DNA of 64,000 bases from Methylogaea oryzae (lineage in GTDB: Bacteria > Pseudomonadota > Gammaproteobacteria > Methylococcales > Methylococcaceae): assembly GCF_019669985.1 (NCBI RefSeq), contig NZ_AP019782.1:736501-800500 (forward strand), in the 5' to 3' direction. Numbering within the stretch: the stretch's first letter is position 1; each line of letters starts with the position of its first letter. Both the position numbers and the translations under genes were made by a program. Below are positions 28,583 to 36,871 of this stretch, one piece after another. Below the pieces are notes generated by a model, which was not told where the DNA came from, did no database searches, and saw only the letters and a list, made by a program, of their open reading frames with translations.

Positions 28583-28665
28583 CGCTATTTTTGCGAAAAC
28601 TAAAGGCTGTTTATTGGTCCGTTGCGCGCTTGCATCATGGGCCGGAAATCCGGCAACTCAGGGCT

Positions 28666-29517
28666 CTACTGCCTCACTCGGGCCACCGCGTTTTGCAACC
28701 ATGCACGGCCGCACGCCGATGCGGGTAGCCGCCAGGCGTCGAGCACTCGGCGACAGTCGCTTTCTTTTTCCTGATTGGCGCGGACTTCCTGGCGATACAG
28801 GGTGTCGGCGTATAGCGGGCGAACCTCGCTGAGCCGGTAGCCTTTGTCGATCAGCTGTTCCAGCAAATTGGACGCTTCGCTGTACTCGCCCCGCCGGTAA
28901 TGGACCACGGCCAAGCCCCAGAGCGCTTCGCGCGCGTGGGGTCCCTTTTGTTGGGCGAAGGCTTGAAATAGGGCGGCGGCGCGTTCCAAGTCGCGGTGTC
29001 TGAGCGCTTTCCAGGCTTTTTCCACGCTGTCCGCGCTGGTCAGGGACAATTCCTTCGGCGGCGGGAACATCTCGGCTTCCGAGGCGCGAATGGGGGCGGC
29101 GGTTTCGACCGGGGTATGGGATACGGCGGGGGCCGCGTCGCTGCCCGGGTTTCGGCCGATCTGGAACAATATTTCCGATTTCTCGGCCGCGGCCGTGACG
29201 AGGGCGCGGTTGTAGCCGCGCGCCTTCAGCTGGCCCAGCAGTTGGTCGATGTCGCGCGAATCGTCGATGGCTTCCGTTTGGATGGCGGTCTCTTTGCCTT
29301 TGCGCACCAGTAGCAGGGGTAACGAAGTGACCTGCGCCAAGCCGGGCAAGGCGCGGCGGGCTTCCTCCAGCGTGGGCAGCAGCGCGGCTTGCACCGCGAC
29401 GGGCACTATCGGCACTTGCGGTATTTGCGAGGCTTGCGGCGGTTCGGCGGCCTGCGCCGTCGCAAGCGCCAGGCAGGCACCGATCAACGCTGGCGATGTG
29501 CTGCGGCCTGCGAGCAT
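28666..29517 (-). CDS. Secreted TPR protein of the cellulose cluster
   Basis: Predicted periplasmic protein of 283 residues with a signal peptide (about 1-23, cleavage near AQAAEPP). The N-terminal half contains a compact domain (LPLLLVRKGKETAIQTEAID, ILFQIGRN) that resembles a SPOR-like or small alpha/beta fold. The C-terminal half has TPR-like helices (VEKAWKALRHRDLERAAALF, ALWGLAVVHYRRGEYSEASN). It begins three bases after bcsZ ends. No standard bcs name fits. A periplasmic adaptor between the synthase and the BcsC TPR array is plausible but inferred. Confidence 0.7.
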   Translation of the reverse strand: MLAGRSTSPALIGACLALATAQAAEPPQASQIPQVPIVPVAVQAALLPTLEEARRALPGLAQVTSLPLLLVRKGKETAIQTEAIDDSRDIDQLLGQLKARGYNRALVTAAAEKSEILFQIGRNPGSDAAPAVSHTPVETAAPIRASEAEMFPPPKELSLTSADSVEKAWKALRHRDLERAAALFQAFAQQKGPHAREALWGLAVVHYRRGEYSEASNLLEQLIDKGYRLSEVRPLYADTLYRQEVRANQEKESDCRRVLDAWRLPASACGRAWLQNAVARVRQ

Positions 29518-29520
29518 GGA

Positions 29521-30561
29521 TCAGCGCGGCGCTACGGCGAGCAGGTAAAGGCTATAGGCATAATAGCCGTCCGGATCCCAGGCTATTTGCTTGTCGGCGG
29601 TTTCCCGCAGCTTTTTCGCCTCTTCCCCGCGGCCGAGGCGTTCGGCTAAGCGGCTGGCGATAGCGTAATAGCCGGCGGACGCTTCGTCCTTGGAGGCGGT
29701 TTTGCCGTCCAGGCCGTACCAGGGGGCCAAGCGCTTGTCCTTGCGGTAGCGTTCCAGCAATTGTTCGCCGCCGCACGGGGATTGATAGGGCTCCAGCCAA
29801 TCGGCATACAGGTATACCCGTATGGCTTCGTAGCCGAAGTGCGCCGGGTGGCCTTCGTCGGTGCCGGCCTTGCCCTTGCGCACCGCCAGCCAGTCGGCCG
29901 GCAGGCCGGACGGGTTGTCGCAGGCCGCTTGCCATAACGTCGCGCCGCCTTGTTCGACTTTTTCCCAGAAGGCTTTGTCGTCCAGCTCGCCCATGGCGCG
30001 GTAGGCGCTGGGTATCTGGTAGGCGGGATTGAGCACCAGGCCGCCTTTTTCGTCGGCGTAGCCGTAGTAGCCGGTCAGCAAATAGCTGATCCCTTGTTGC
30101 TCCGCCGCGACGTTTTCCCGGAGCGCCTTGGCGAGCCGCCGCGCTTCGTCGGTGTAGGCGGGGGCTTGCCAGCGTTGGCCGGCGCGGGCCAGGGCGAAGG
30201 CCACCAGGAGGTCGCCGTCGCTGGCGGTGTTGTAGTCGATGACGTTCCACTGGCCGTTGGGGCGCTGTCCCCAGTTCCAGGCCAGCAGGCCGTCCCTGCG
30301 TGCCTGGAGATTATTGCGCGTCCAGTTCCACAGCGTGTCGAACAGACGGCGGTCGTTGAAACGTTCGGCCAGCAACATGCCGTAGCCTTGGCCTTCCGAG
30401 TGGCTGACGCGGCTTTGGTATATGTCGATCACCCGCCCGTCCTGGCTGATGAAGTGCTGCTTATAGTGTTCCCACGCCTTGGCCGGGGCGGAGTCGTCGG
30501 CGGTTGCGCTATGCATGGCGAGACACAAGCCGAGGCCGAGCAGGATTTTTGACTTTGCCAT
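29521..30561 (-). CDS. bcsZ: Periplasmic endo-1,4-beta-glucanase BcsZ (GH8)
   Basis: Glycoside hydrolase family 8 enzyme of 346 residues with a signal peptide (cleavage near HSATADDS). The family 8 acid region VSHSEGQGYGMLLAE contains the probable catalytic Glu, and VIDYNTASDGDLLVAFALAR holds the conserved Asp. BcsZ trims nascent cellulose and is needed for proper export. Size matches E. coli BcsZ (about 370). It starts 10 bases after bcsB2 stops and ends three bases before the TPR gene, inside the same operon. Confidence 0.95.
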   Translation of the reverse strand: MAKSKILLGLGLCLAMHSATADDSAPAKAWEHYKQHFISQDGRVIDIYQSRVSHSEGQGYGMLLAERFNDRRLFDTLWNWTRNNLQARRDGLLAWNWGQRPNGQWNVIDYNTASDGDLLVAFALARAGQRWQAPAYTDEARRLAKALRENVAAEQQGISYLLTGYYGYADEKGGLVLNPAYQIPSAYRAMGELDDKAFWEKVEQGGATLWQAACDNPSGLPADWLAVRKGKAGTDEGHPAHFGYEAIRVYLYADWLEPYQSPCGGEQLLERYRKDKRLAPWYGLDGKTASKDEASAGYYAIASRLAERLGRGEEAKKLRETADKQIAWDPDGYYAYSLYLLAVAPR

Positions 30562-30571
30562 GCTAGTTTCC

Positions 30572-32758
30572 TTATTCCGTGGTGCCGAGCCGTTTTGCGC
30601 GATGCCGCTTGAGCATCAGGTAAATGACCAGCGACAAGAGCAGGGTGACCGTCGTCAAGGCGATGATATAAAGCCAGGGATAGGAAGTCAGGTAGAAGTC
30701 GACGGTGGAAATGGCACCGCTCTTGCCGGTGGTGAAGTGGTTGCCGGTGTCCATCGAGTGGGCTTTGACTTCCCAGCCGTCGCCGTAGCGCTGTTGCCGG
30801 CGTTCGTCGTAGTCGAAGTCGACCAGCAGCAGGTCGCCGCGCGTGGCGCTTTGCAGGCCGCCGTCCCACAGGGTTTCGCCAAGCCTCGCCAGGCCGGCGT
30901 AGGACGGCGACGTGAGCACCATGGCCGTCCGCCCTTCCTTGTAGGGGGACTGCATTTGCATGATGAGGCCCTTGTCTTGGCCGATGCCGCTTTTCTGCGT
31001 GCTGAAGGCGAGTGCGGAGGCTTCGTCGGCGCTTTTGAACACGGGGTAGGGTATTTTCAGCTTTTCACCCAGGGTAATGGGCGCGTGTTCCTGCACCGCG
31101 GGGGGCAGGGTGTCGGTGCGTCCGATGACGATCAGTTCGTCGCTGATTTGTTCGTCCGGCTCGGTGCTGACCTTGATGCCGAACAGCGGGTAGCCGTTCT
31201 TCTGGCTCATGAGCGAGATCAGATTCATCATGGTCGACGCCACGCCATACTCCGGCTGGGTGAGCAGGAAGGTGGTCTCGAAGCCGTCCGGCCAGCGGGT
31301 GAAGGGGAAGGCGTTGACGAAGAACAGGTCCATCCTGGGCAGCTCGATGCGGTGCGGCATTTGCGGGAACAGCAGCGAGGAGGATTTATACAGCGTGACG
31401 AGCAAGCCTTCCGACTGTATGAAACTGCAGAAGTCGTTGTGTACCGGCGTCAGCACCGTCTTGAACGACAAGTTGTTGGTGCCGGCGCGGAACAGGTAGG
31501 TGGGGACGCTGACTTTGTAGCCCGTGATGAGCGCGCCGTGGACATTGTCCAGCAGCAGGGAGCTGATGAAGACCCCGTTGAGGTACAAATTCAAGGTCGA
31601 ATTGGTCGCCATGCCGGCGGCATAGGCGAAGTCGAGGTCCAGGTCCACGTGCTGGTTGGGCGAAATGGCGAAGTCCGACGGCAGGCGGAAGCTGAAGCCT
31701 TTTTCCTGGGGACTCAGTCCGACGATGGTCACGTCGTCGAAGCCCAGCTTATGGAACGGGTATTTTTCCCCGGGCACCAGGGTGTCCTTGCCTGTGTACT
31801 GCTGGATTTCAGGCATGGAGAATTCGCTGACCTGCATCTCGTCGGAGTTGGGCAGGGGGGTGGACAGTACGTCGAAGGACTCCGCCGCCAGCTTCAATTG
31901 CTCGCTGTTCAAGCCGCTGACGACGACCAGCGCGTGGGTCTTGTCGGGGCCGCCCGCGTTCTGGCCCTGGGCGCCGGCCGATATCGGCATGTGGTAAATC
32001 TTCAATACGGGGCCGGATACGTCCAGCGTAATTCCCTGTTGGCGCAGGAAGGCTTCCACGAAAGGCTTTTCGCCGATGAGGATGTTGTCTCGGCCGGCGC
32101 GCAATTGGTCGGATACGGAAAAATCCACCGGCCGGTATTCAAAACGCAAGCCTACGCCGGAGGCGACGATGCCGGCGGGCGTCATGGCGGCGCCCGAGAC
32201 GCCCTCGGTGATCATGTGGACTTGGCCTTTGGGAATGATGGCCGGGTCGAACAGCAGATCGGCGATGGTGGACACGGCCAGCGGCAGGGGCTGCCAGTCG
32301 TATTCCAGGTCGAGCATGGCCTCGCCCAGTTTCACTTGCGTCCACAATTCGGGGGCGCAGGGGAATTCGCAACCCAGGGTGTAGTGCTGGGCGATGCTGA
32401 AGCCCAGGCGGTTGTAGCCGGCTTGCAGGAGCTCCAGCGGCAGGTCGACTTTGACCGCGCTTTCCGGTGCCAGGGGGTCCAGCGGTAGCTGGGTTATGGC
32501 CGAGCCGTTCACGTGCACCGACAGTTGCGAATTGGCTTTTATCAGGGCGGAAGAATTGACGTAGCTGAATCGCAGCGTGGCCTTGCGTACTTTCCAGCGC
32601 TTGGGGATGGGCAGCTGCAATTCGTGCGTTGTGCTGTAACAACGGAAGTCGACGTTCTTCGCCGCCGTGAATTTGTGAAGCGGTAGGCTTAGGGTTTCGG
32701 CGTGGACGGCTTGGCCGATGAGCAGCCCCAGCAATGCGAGCAGGATACGGATGGTCAT
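30572..32758 (-). CDS. Second, divergent BcsB-like protein
   Basis: Periplasmic membrane-anchored protein of 728 residues with a signal peptide (cleavage near VHAETLSL) and a C-terminal TM helix (YIIALTTVTLLLSLVIYLML). The fold-defining BcsB features are present: YVNSSALIKANSQLSVHVNG, QHYTLGCEFPCAPELWTQV, FFVNAFPFTRWPDGFETTFL, and a second half with LNLYLNGVFISSLLLDNVHG. It differs strongly from the other BcsB of this cluster and is shorter. As the first gene after bcsA, it is probably the true partner of the active synthase. A CRP-like site lies about 20 bases before its start. Confidence 0.88.
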   Translation of the reverse strand: MTIRILLALLGLLIGQAVHAETLSLPLHKFTAAKNVDFRCYSTTHELQLPIPKRWKVRKATLRFSYVNSSALIKANSQLSVHVNGSAITQLPLDPLAPESAVKVDLPLELLQAGYNRLGFSIAQHYTLGCEFPCAPELWTQVKLGEAMLDLEYDWQPLPLAVSTIADLLFDPAIIPKGQVHMITEGVSGAAMTPAGIVASGVGLRFEYRPVDFSVSDQLRAGRDNILIGEKPFVEAFLRQQGITLDVSGPVLKIYHMPISAGAQGQNAGGPDKTHALVVVSGLNSEQLKLAAESFDVLSTPLPNSDEMQVSEFSMPEIQQYTGKDTLVPGEKYPFHKLGFDDVTIVGLSPQEKGFSFRLPSDFAISPNQHVDLDLDFAYAAGMATNSTLNLYLNGVFISSLLLDNVHGALITGYKVSVPTYLFRAGTNNLSFKTVLTPVHNDFCSFIQSEGLLVTLYKSSSLLFPQMPHRIELPRMDLFFVNAFPFTRWPDGFETTFLLTQPEYGVASTMMNLISLMSQKNGYPLFGIKVSTEPDEQISDELIVIGRTDTLPPAVQEHAPITLGEKLKIPYPVFKSADEASALAFSTQKSGIGQDKGLIMQMQSPYKEGRTAMVLTSPSYAGLARLGETLWDGGLQSATRGDLLLVDFDYDERRQQRYGDGWEVKAHSMDTGNHFTTGKSGAISTVDFYLTSYPWLYIIALTTVTLLLSLVIYLMLKRHRAKRLGTTE

Positions 32759-33171
32759 TGTTTTTGTTTTTTGTTGGTTTGTGATCTATATCACGTCTCT
32801 CTCGGAGTATACGCCTCCTTGCGCGAACCTCCATTCAGTTTTATTTATGAGATAGCGTCCGTTCGGGTTGTTTAAATTCAGTTAATTTTTCTTTAACAAA
32901 CAGTGGGTTCCGGTGGCGATCAACGACAGGGCGGGCGCGATGGCATGGAGAAACCGCAAGTAGGCGCCATGGATTCTCTGGCGCGGGCGGCCCGCGCCGG
33001 CGTGCCGTATCGATAATGCGGGTCGGTGGGCCGATGGCTTTTGCGATAAGCTTTCCGCCGGTTTGTGCATCATGGTACAAGTTTCTCCGGCTTCGCGCAT
33101 ATCCGTTTCCGGACAGGTTTCAATGGGGTTTTGTTAATGGGGAGCGGAAGCCGTTAATACGCTATCGACGG
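32759..33171. other. 413-base gap between bcsA and bcsB2
   Basis: This gap interrupts an otherwise tightly packed operon. Open readings of up to about 80 codons cross it on the minus strand but have no ribosome-binding site and no protein-like composition. Near bcsB2 it is T-rich and AT-richer than the flanking genes and holds the CRP-like palindrome. A second promoter, a leader RNA or a small RNA could fit here; I see no convincing terminator. Confidence 0.5.
32780..32795 (-). promoter_or_regulatory. CRP/Vfr-like binding site upstream of bcsB2
   Basis: TGTGATCTATATCACG fits the CRP consensus TGTGA-N6-TCACA at nine of ten key positions and is a near-perfect palindrome. It lies 22 bases before the bcsB2 start codon, so it would act either as a repressor site overlapping the leader or as an activator of an upstream start. 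A class III adenylate cyclase gene lies just upstream of bcsA, which makes cAMP control plausible. Confidence 0.5.
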
Positions 33172-35763
33172 TTAGTTGCTGCCGTAAACCAAACGGGCGA
33201 TTTCGGTGAGTCGCAGTTCTTTTTCCACGAATCGTGCGCCCACTATGGCGAAATCGCCTTGTCTGGAATAGCGCAGGATCTCGATGGGCAGCACCGACTT
33301 TTTGCCGTATCGATCCGTTAATTCGATGGCGATGGTGTCCCCTCTGCCGATGTGGGGCGTCCACGGCACTTTGACGCCGAGGCCGGAAGGAGAAAGGTCG
33401 GTCAGCTCCGCGGTCAGGGTGATGCCGCGAATTTCGTCCACGACCAGGTTGACCTTGCCCTGAGCCCAGGCGCGATAGTGCCGGCGTCCCTGGTTTTTTC
33501 TCCAGAATGCGCCGATTGCGGCCAGGGCGAGAGTGACGTTGGAGAGGAGCCAGTAGAAGAACTGCAGCAACTGCTTCATCCAGCGGATGAGGGCGTCGAT
33601 AAAGCCGCGGAAACCGAACTTGGCGCCGGTCATGCCCATGCGCACGAAGTGCAGGGCGATTTTGAGGGAGGAGGGCGGCTTTTCGTGCATTTGCCAGAAA
33701 TCCTCCCAGCGCTGGCTGTCGCCGTAAACCAGTTGCACCAACTCGGCGAAGCGCTCCTCTTCTTCCAGGAACGAGACCCCCAGCAAGGCGGTGTTGCCTT
33801 GCTTGAAATAGCGCAGGATCTTTGTCGGGAGGACGAAGCGCTTGCCCAGGCTGTTGGTGACTTCGACGGTGATGCACTCGCCTTTGGCGAGGCGGTCGCT
33901 CCAGGGCAGCTTGGCGCCCAGTCCCGACAGGGACAGATCGGTCAATTCGGCGGAGAGCTCTATGCCGCGGGTTTCGTCGATAAGTTTGATCGTTCCCCTG
34001 GCCCAGGCCCGGTAATGGCGGCGAATTTGGCGCTTTTCCCAAAAGGCCCCCAGGGAGGCCAGGGCGATGGAGAGGTTGAGCAGCAGCCAGAATAGGCAGA
34101 CCGTCAAGGCGTCGCGAAACGCGGGATATTCGAACCACTTGAAGACGAATACCGGCAAGGCGGCCAGCATGATGCCGAACATGACGTAGAACGGCCCGGC
34201 CATGGGGCTGAGGAAGTCTTCGTCCATGGTCTGCCCCTTGGGGGTGACGAGGAAAGTGGGGCGTCTTGGCGCGTTGACCACCCCGGCGATGGCCGGCACC
34301 AGGAAAATGGCCTGGACGCTTTCGTAGAGTTCCGAGTAGAGGGGCCAGCGAAAACGGCCGAACAGGTAGTCGCTGGCGATAAAACTGGCGACGAGGTTGG
34401 GCGCTGCGTAGGCCAGCACTTGGTCGGACGAGGCGTTGTAGACCTGGAGTCCGAACAAGATGAACATGGTGGGCGCGACGAAGAATATGAAGCGGGAAAA
34501 GCCGAAAAACCAAAAGAAATAAACGCTGGTGTAGCAAATCTTTTGCGGCAGGCTGAGCCCGCGGTTTTTGACCGGATTCTTCAGGAAACAGATTTGCAGC
34601 ATGCCTTGGCACCAGCGGCTGCGTTGCACGATGAAGTCGCCGAATGTGTCCGGCGACAAGCCGCAGACCATGGGCCGGTCGATGAAGGCGCTGTTGTAGC
34701 CTTTGCTGTGCAGCGTCAGGGCGGTCTCGGCGTCTTCGGTAATGGTTTCGCCGCACACGCCGCCCACTTCCTCCAAAGCGCTGCGCTTCAGGAGGGCGGC
34801 GGAGCCGCAGAAAAAGCTGGCGTTCCAGAGGTCCATGGCCGGGTGGGCGCCCCGGTAGAACATTTCGTTTTCGCTGGGCGCCCGGCCGAAGCTGCCGAGG
34901 TTGCGTTCGATGGGGTCGGGGTTGACGAAGAAGTGCGGGGTTTGCACCAGGAACAGGTTGGGGTCTTTGAGGAACAGCCCGACGGTGTTGCGCAGGATGT
35001 CCACGGTGGGGACGTGGTCGCAATCGAGGATCAGGATCAGCTCGCTGTTCGTATGGCGCATCGCCGAGTTGATGTTGCCGGCCTTGGCGTGCTCGTTGCG
35101 CGCCCGCGTCAGGTAGCCGATGCCGAGGCTGTCGGCCAGGGCGTTCAGGTTGCGGAATCGTTGCCAGGCGGCGGCCCCGTGCACCAAGTGGGAACGGCGT
35201 TGTTCGGTGCCGCCGTCGTCAAGGATGTAGATTTTCAGCTTGTCCTTGGGATAGTCGATCTGTGTGGCGGCGGTGGCCGTGACGCGGACGATGTCTTCCG
35301 GTTCGTTATAGGTCGGTATGAATATATCGATGCTGGGATACAGCGATTCGTCCGGCGGCAGCGGCGCGATGGGGCGGTTGAGGGGCCACAGGTTGACGAA
35401 CATGTTGAGCAGGGACACGCCGCCCACCTGCAGTTCCGCCACATACACCAACGCCATTCCGGCGAAATCCAGGGGGCCGAGGAAAAACAGCGTATCGGTG
35501 GTGCGCCAGCTCATGTAGCGCAAATAGACGAACAGCGTGAGGCTGAGGAAGATGATGCGCCCCAGCGGGGTTTTCATGCTCTTGATGGCGTTGAGCAGCA
35601 TCATGACGCCGATCAAGCCCCAGCCTAGCAAGAGTTGCTCGTCCAGGGACAGCCGAACCTGGCCGAGGTAGACGAAACCGATGGTGAGAACGCCCAGCGA
35701 AAGCGCGAGGAGGATGGAAGATACCGCGGGCATTCCCCGAAGGCTTTGGCTTAAGGCTGTCAC
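33172..35763 (-). CDS. bcsA: Cellulose synthase catalytic subunit BcsA with two PilZ domains
   Basis: Processive GT2 synthase of 863 residues using UDP-glucose, activated by c-di-GMP. Catalytic motifs are complete: Asp182-Asp183, DCD (247-249), FFCGS (318-321), TED (342-344), QRSRW (380-384) and the gating loop TFLVTPKG (about 503-510). A PilZ domain follows (581-690) with RRHYR and DLSLSG. Then a second TM+PilZ unit repeats (735-863) with RRHYR (760-764) and DLSPSG (789-794), so both copies keep the c-di-GMP residues. Usual BcsA has one. The start is GTG after a GGGA element; an ATG ten codons later is an alternative. First gene of the cellulose cluster, 116 bases after the cyclase gene. Confidence 0.95.
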   Translation of the reverse strand: MTALSQSLRGMPAVSSILLALSLGVLTIGFVYLGQVRLSLDEQLLLGWGLIGVMMLLNAIKSMKTPLGRIIFLSLTLFVYLRYMSWRTTDTLFFLGPLDFAGMALVYVAELQVGGVSLLNMFVNLWPLNRPIAPLPPDESLYPSIDIFIPTYNEPEDIVRVTATAATQIDYPKDKLKIYILDDGGTEQRRSHLVHGAAAWQRFRNLNALADSLGIGYLTRARNEHAKAGNINSAMRHTNSELILILDCDHVPTVDILRNTVGLFLKDPNLFLVQTPHFFVNPDPIERNLGSFGRAPSENEMFYRGAHPAMDLWNASFFCGSAALLKRSALEEVGGVCGETITEDAETALTLHSKGYNSAFIDRPMVCGLSPDTFGDFIVQRSRWCQGMLQICFLKNPVKNRGLSLPQKICYTSVYFFWFFGFSRFIFFVAPTMFILFGLQVYNASSDQVLAYAAPNLVASFIASDYLFGRFRWPLYSELYESVQAIFLVPAIAGVVNAPRRPTFLVTPKGQTMDEDFLSPMAGPFYVMFGIMLAALPVFVFKWFEYPAFRDALTVCLFWLLLNLSIALASLGAFWEKRQIRRHYRAWARGTIKLIDETRGIELSAELTDLSLSGLGAKLPWSDRLAKGECITVEVTNSLGKRFVLPTKILRYFKQGNTALLGVSFLEEEERFAELVQLVYGDSQRWEDFWQMHEKPPSSLKIALHFVRMGMTGAKFGFRGFIDALIRWMKQLLQFFYWLLSNVTLALAAIGAFWRKNQGRRHYRAWAQGKVNLVVDEIRGITLTAELTDLSPSGLGVKVPWTPHIGRGDTIAIELTDRYGKKSVLPIEILRYSRQGDFAIVGARFVEKELRLTEIARLVYGSN
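33175..34095 (-). repeat. Tandem duplication of the TM+PilZ unit within bcsA
   Basis: Residues about 557-690 and 735-863 align along their whole length: a TM helix (LFWLLLNLSIALASLGAFW versus FFYWLLSNVTLALAAIGAFW), then RRHYRAWA, then a PilZ barrel ending LVQLVYGDS versus IARLVYGSN. A linker of about 45 residues with basic and aromatic character separates them. Similarity is high at protein level and visible but diverged at DNA level, so the duplication is not recent. Confidence 0.9.
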
Positions 35764-35879
35764 TGCTTTTGGTTCCCTGGGAGGGATGGTGGGTTACGTC
35801 CTTATACTAGTGAGAAGGATTAGCGCTTACCTATTGTTTATTTTTATTGGTTATTGTCTTCGATATCTGATTGCGGGCT

Positions 35880-36707
35880 TTAAGCCTTATTGTGCACGGA
35901 GCGTTTTTCGGACTTCATGTCGCCCGAAGCCATCCATTGGGTGGCCGCCATGATGGCGAAAACGGCGGCGAGCATGACGCCCAAAGCGATGAACAGCCGC
36001 ATGTTGCTCTTTTTTTGCTGGGCGGCCGGCGCGCCGGACGACGGTAGGGTGGCTGTCGGGTTTTGGCGGTCTTCTTCGATTTCCTTGGGATCCCAAAAAA
36101 TCTTGAAAACCTTGAATTCGTCGGATTTGCCTTTCAGTCTCGCCATGCGGACGAAGCGGCAATAGATTTCCGTGCGGTCCTCCAGCGCGTTGTAGGTGTC
36201 CTCCGACACCGCGATGCCTCCCGCCGGCGCCTGGGATTCGAAGCGGGCCGCCACGTTTACCACGTCGCCGTAAATGTCGTTTTTTTCCACGATGCCGATG
36301 CCGGTGTGGATGCCGATGGTGACTTCGATGGGAATTTGCGGCTTGCCCAGGTTGTATTCGGCCAAGGCTTTCTGGAATGCCACGGCGGTGCGGGCCGCTT
36401 CCTGGGCGGTGTTGAAGTACGACATGGTGCCGTCGCCCATGGTTTTCACCACAACGCCGCCGTTCTTCTCCACGATGGGGAAGAAAATGTCGTTATGGCG
36501 CTTCATCAAATCCCGGGCCGCCAAATCGCCGACTTTTTCCGTAATGGCCGTGGAGCCTTTCAGGTCGGTGAACATCACCGAGATGGCGCGCTTGAACTTC
36601 TCCTCGAAAGCGGCTTCCAGGCGTTGGCGCTCGGCCAGCAGCTTCTCGATGTCGTCGTCCGCGCCCAGCGGGGTGGATTCTGTGGCCTCGGTTTCGGCTT
36701 GTGACAT
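35880..36707 (-). CDS. Class III adenylate/guanylate cyclase with C-terminal TM anchor
   Basis: Protein of 275 residues: a short coiled coil (LLAERQRLEAAFEEKFKRA), a class III cyclase catalytic domain (about 40-210) and one TM helix near the C-terminus (FIALGVMLAAVFAIMAA). Both metal-binding Asp are visible (MFTDLKGST and TMGDGTMSYF), and the transition-state residues Asn and Arg are in DVVNVAARFES, so it should be active. cAMP is the more likely product, but specificity cannot be settled by eye. It lies 116 bases upstream of bcsA in the same direction and may share regulation or transcript with the cellulose genes. Confidence 0.88.
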   Translation of the reverse strand: MSQAETEATESTPLGADDDIEKLLAERQRLEAAFEEKFKRAISVMFTDLKGSTAITEKVGDLAARDLMKRHNDIFFPIVEKNGGVVVKTMGDGTMSYFNTAQEAARTAVAFQKALAEYNLGKPQIPIEVTIGIHTGIGIVEKNDIYGDVVNVAARFESQAPAGGIAVSEDTYNALEDRTEIYCRFVRMARLKGKSDEFKVFKIFWDPKEIEEDRQNPTATLPSSGAPAAQQKKSNMRLFIALGVMLAAVFAIMAATQWMASGDMKSEKRSVHNKA

Positions 36708-36871
36708 GGCGTATTCTCTCCGGCCGCTTCTTGGTTATGTTCGGTTATGACTATGCGGTCCACAACCGCTAAATCTATCAGACTCTATGGGGGCATCCAA
36801 GCTTTCTTAGTGCTGTTTGTGCTGAAGTGCCGGTTATATCATAAGAACACATTATGACGCTGGCTCCCCAC

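Noticed and set aside
32841-33080. 79-codon minus-strand reading in the bcsA-bcsB2 gap
   Set aside because: No ribosome-binding site and a basic, Pro-rich composition without hydrophobic core.
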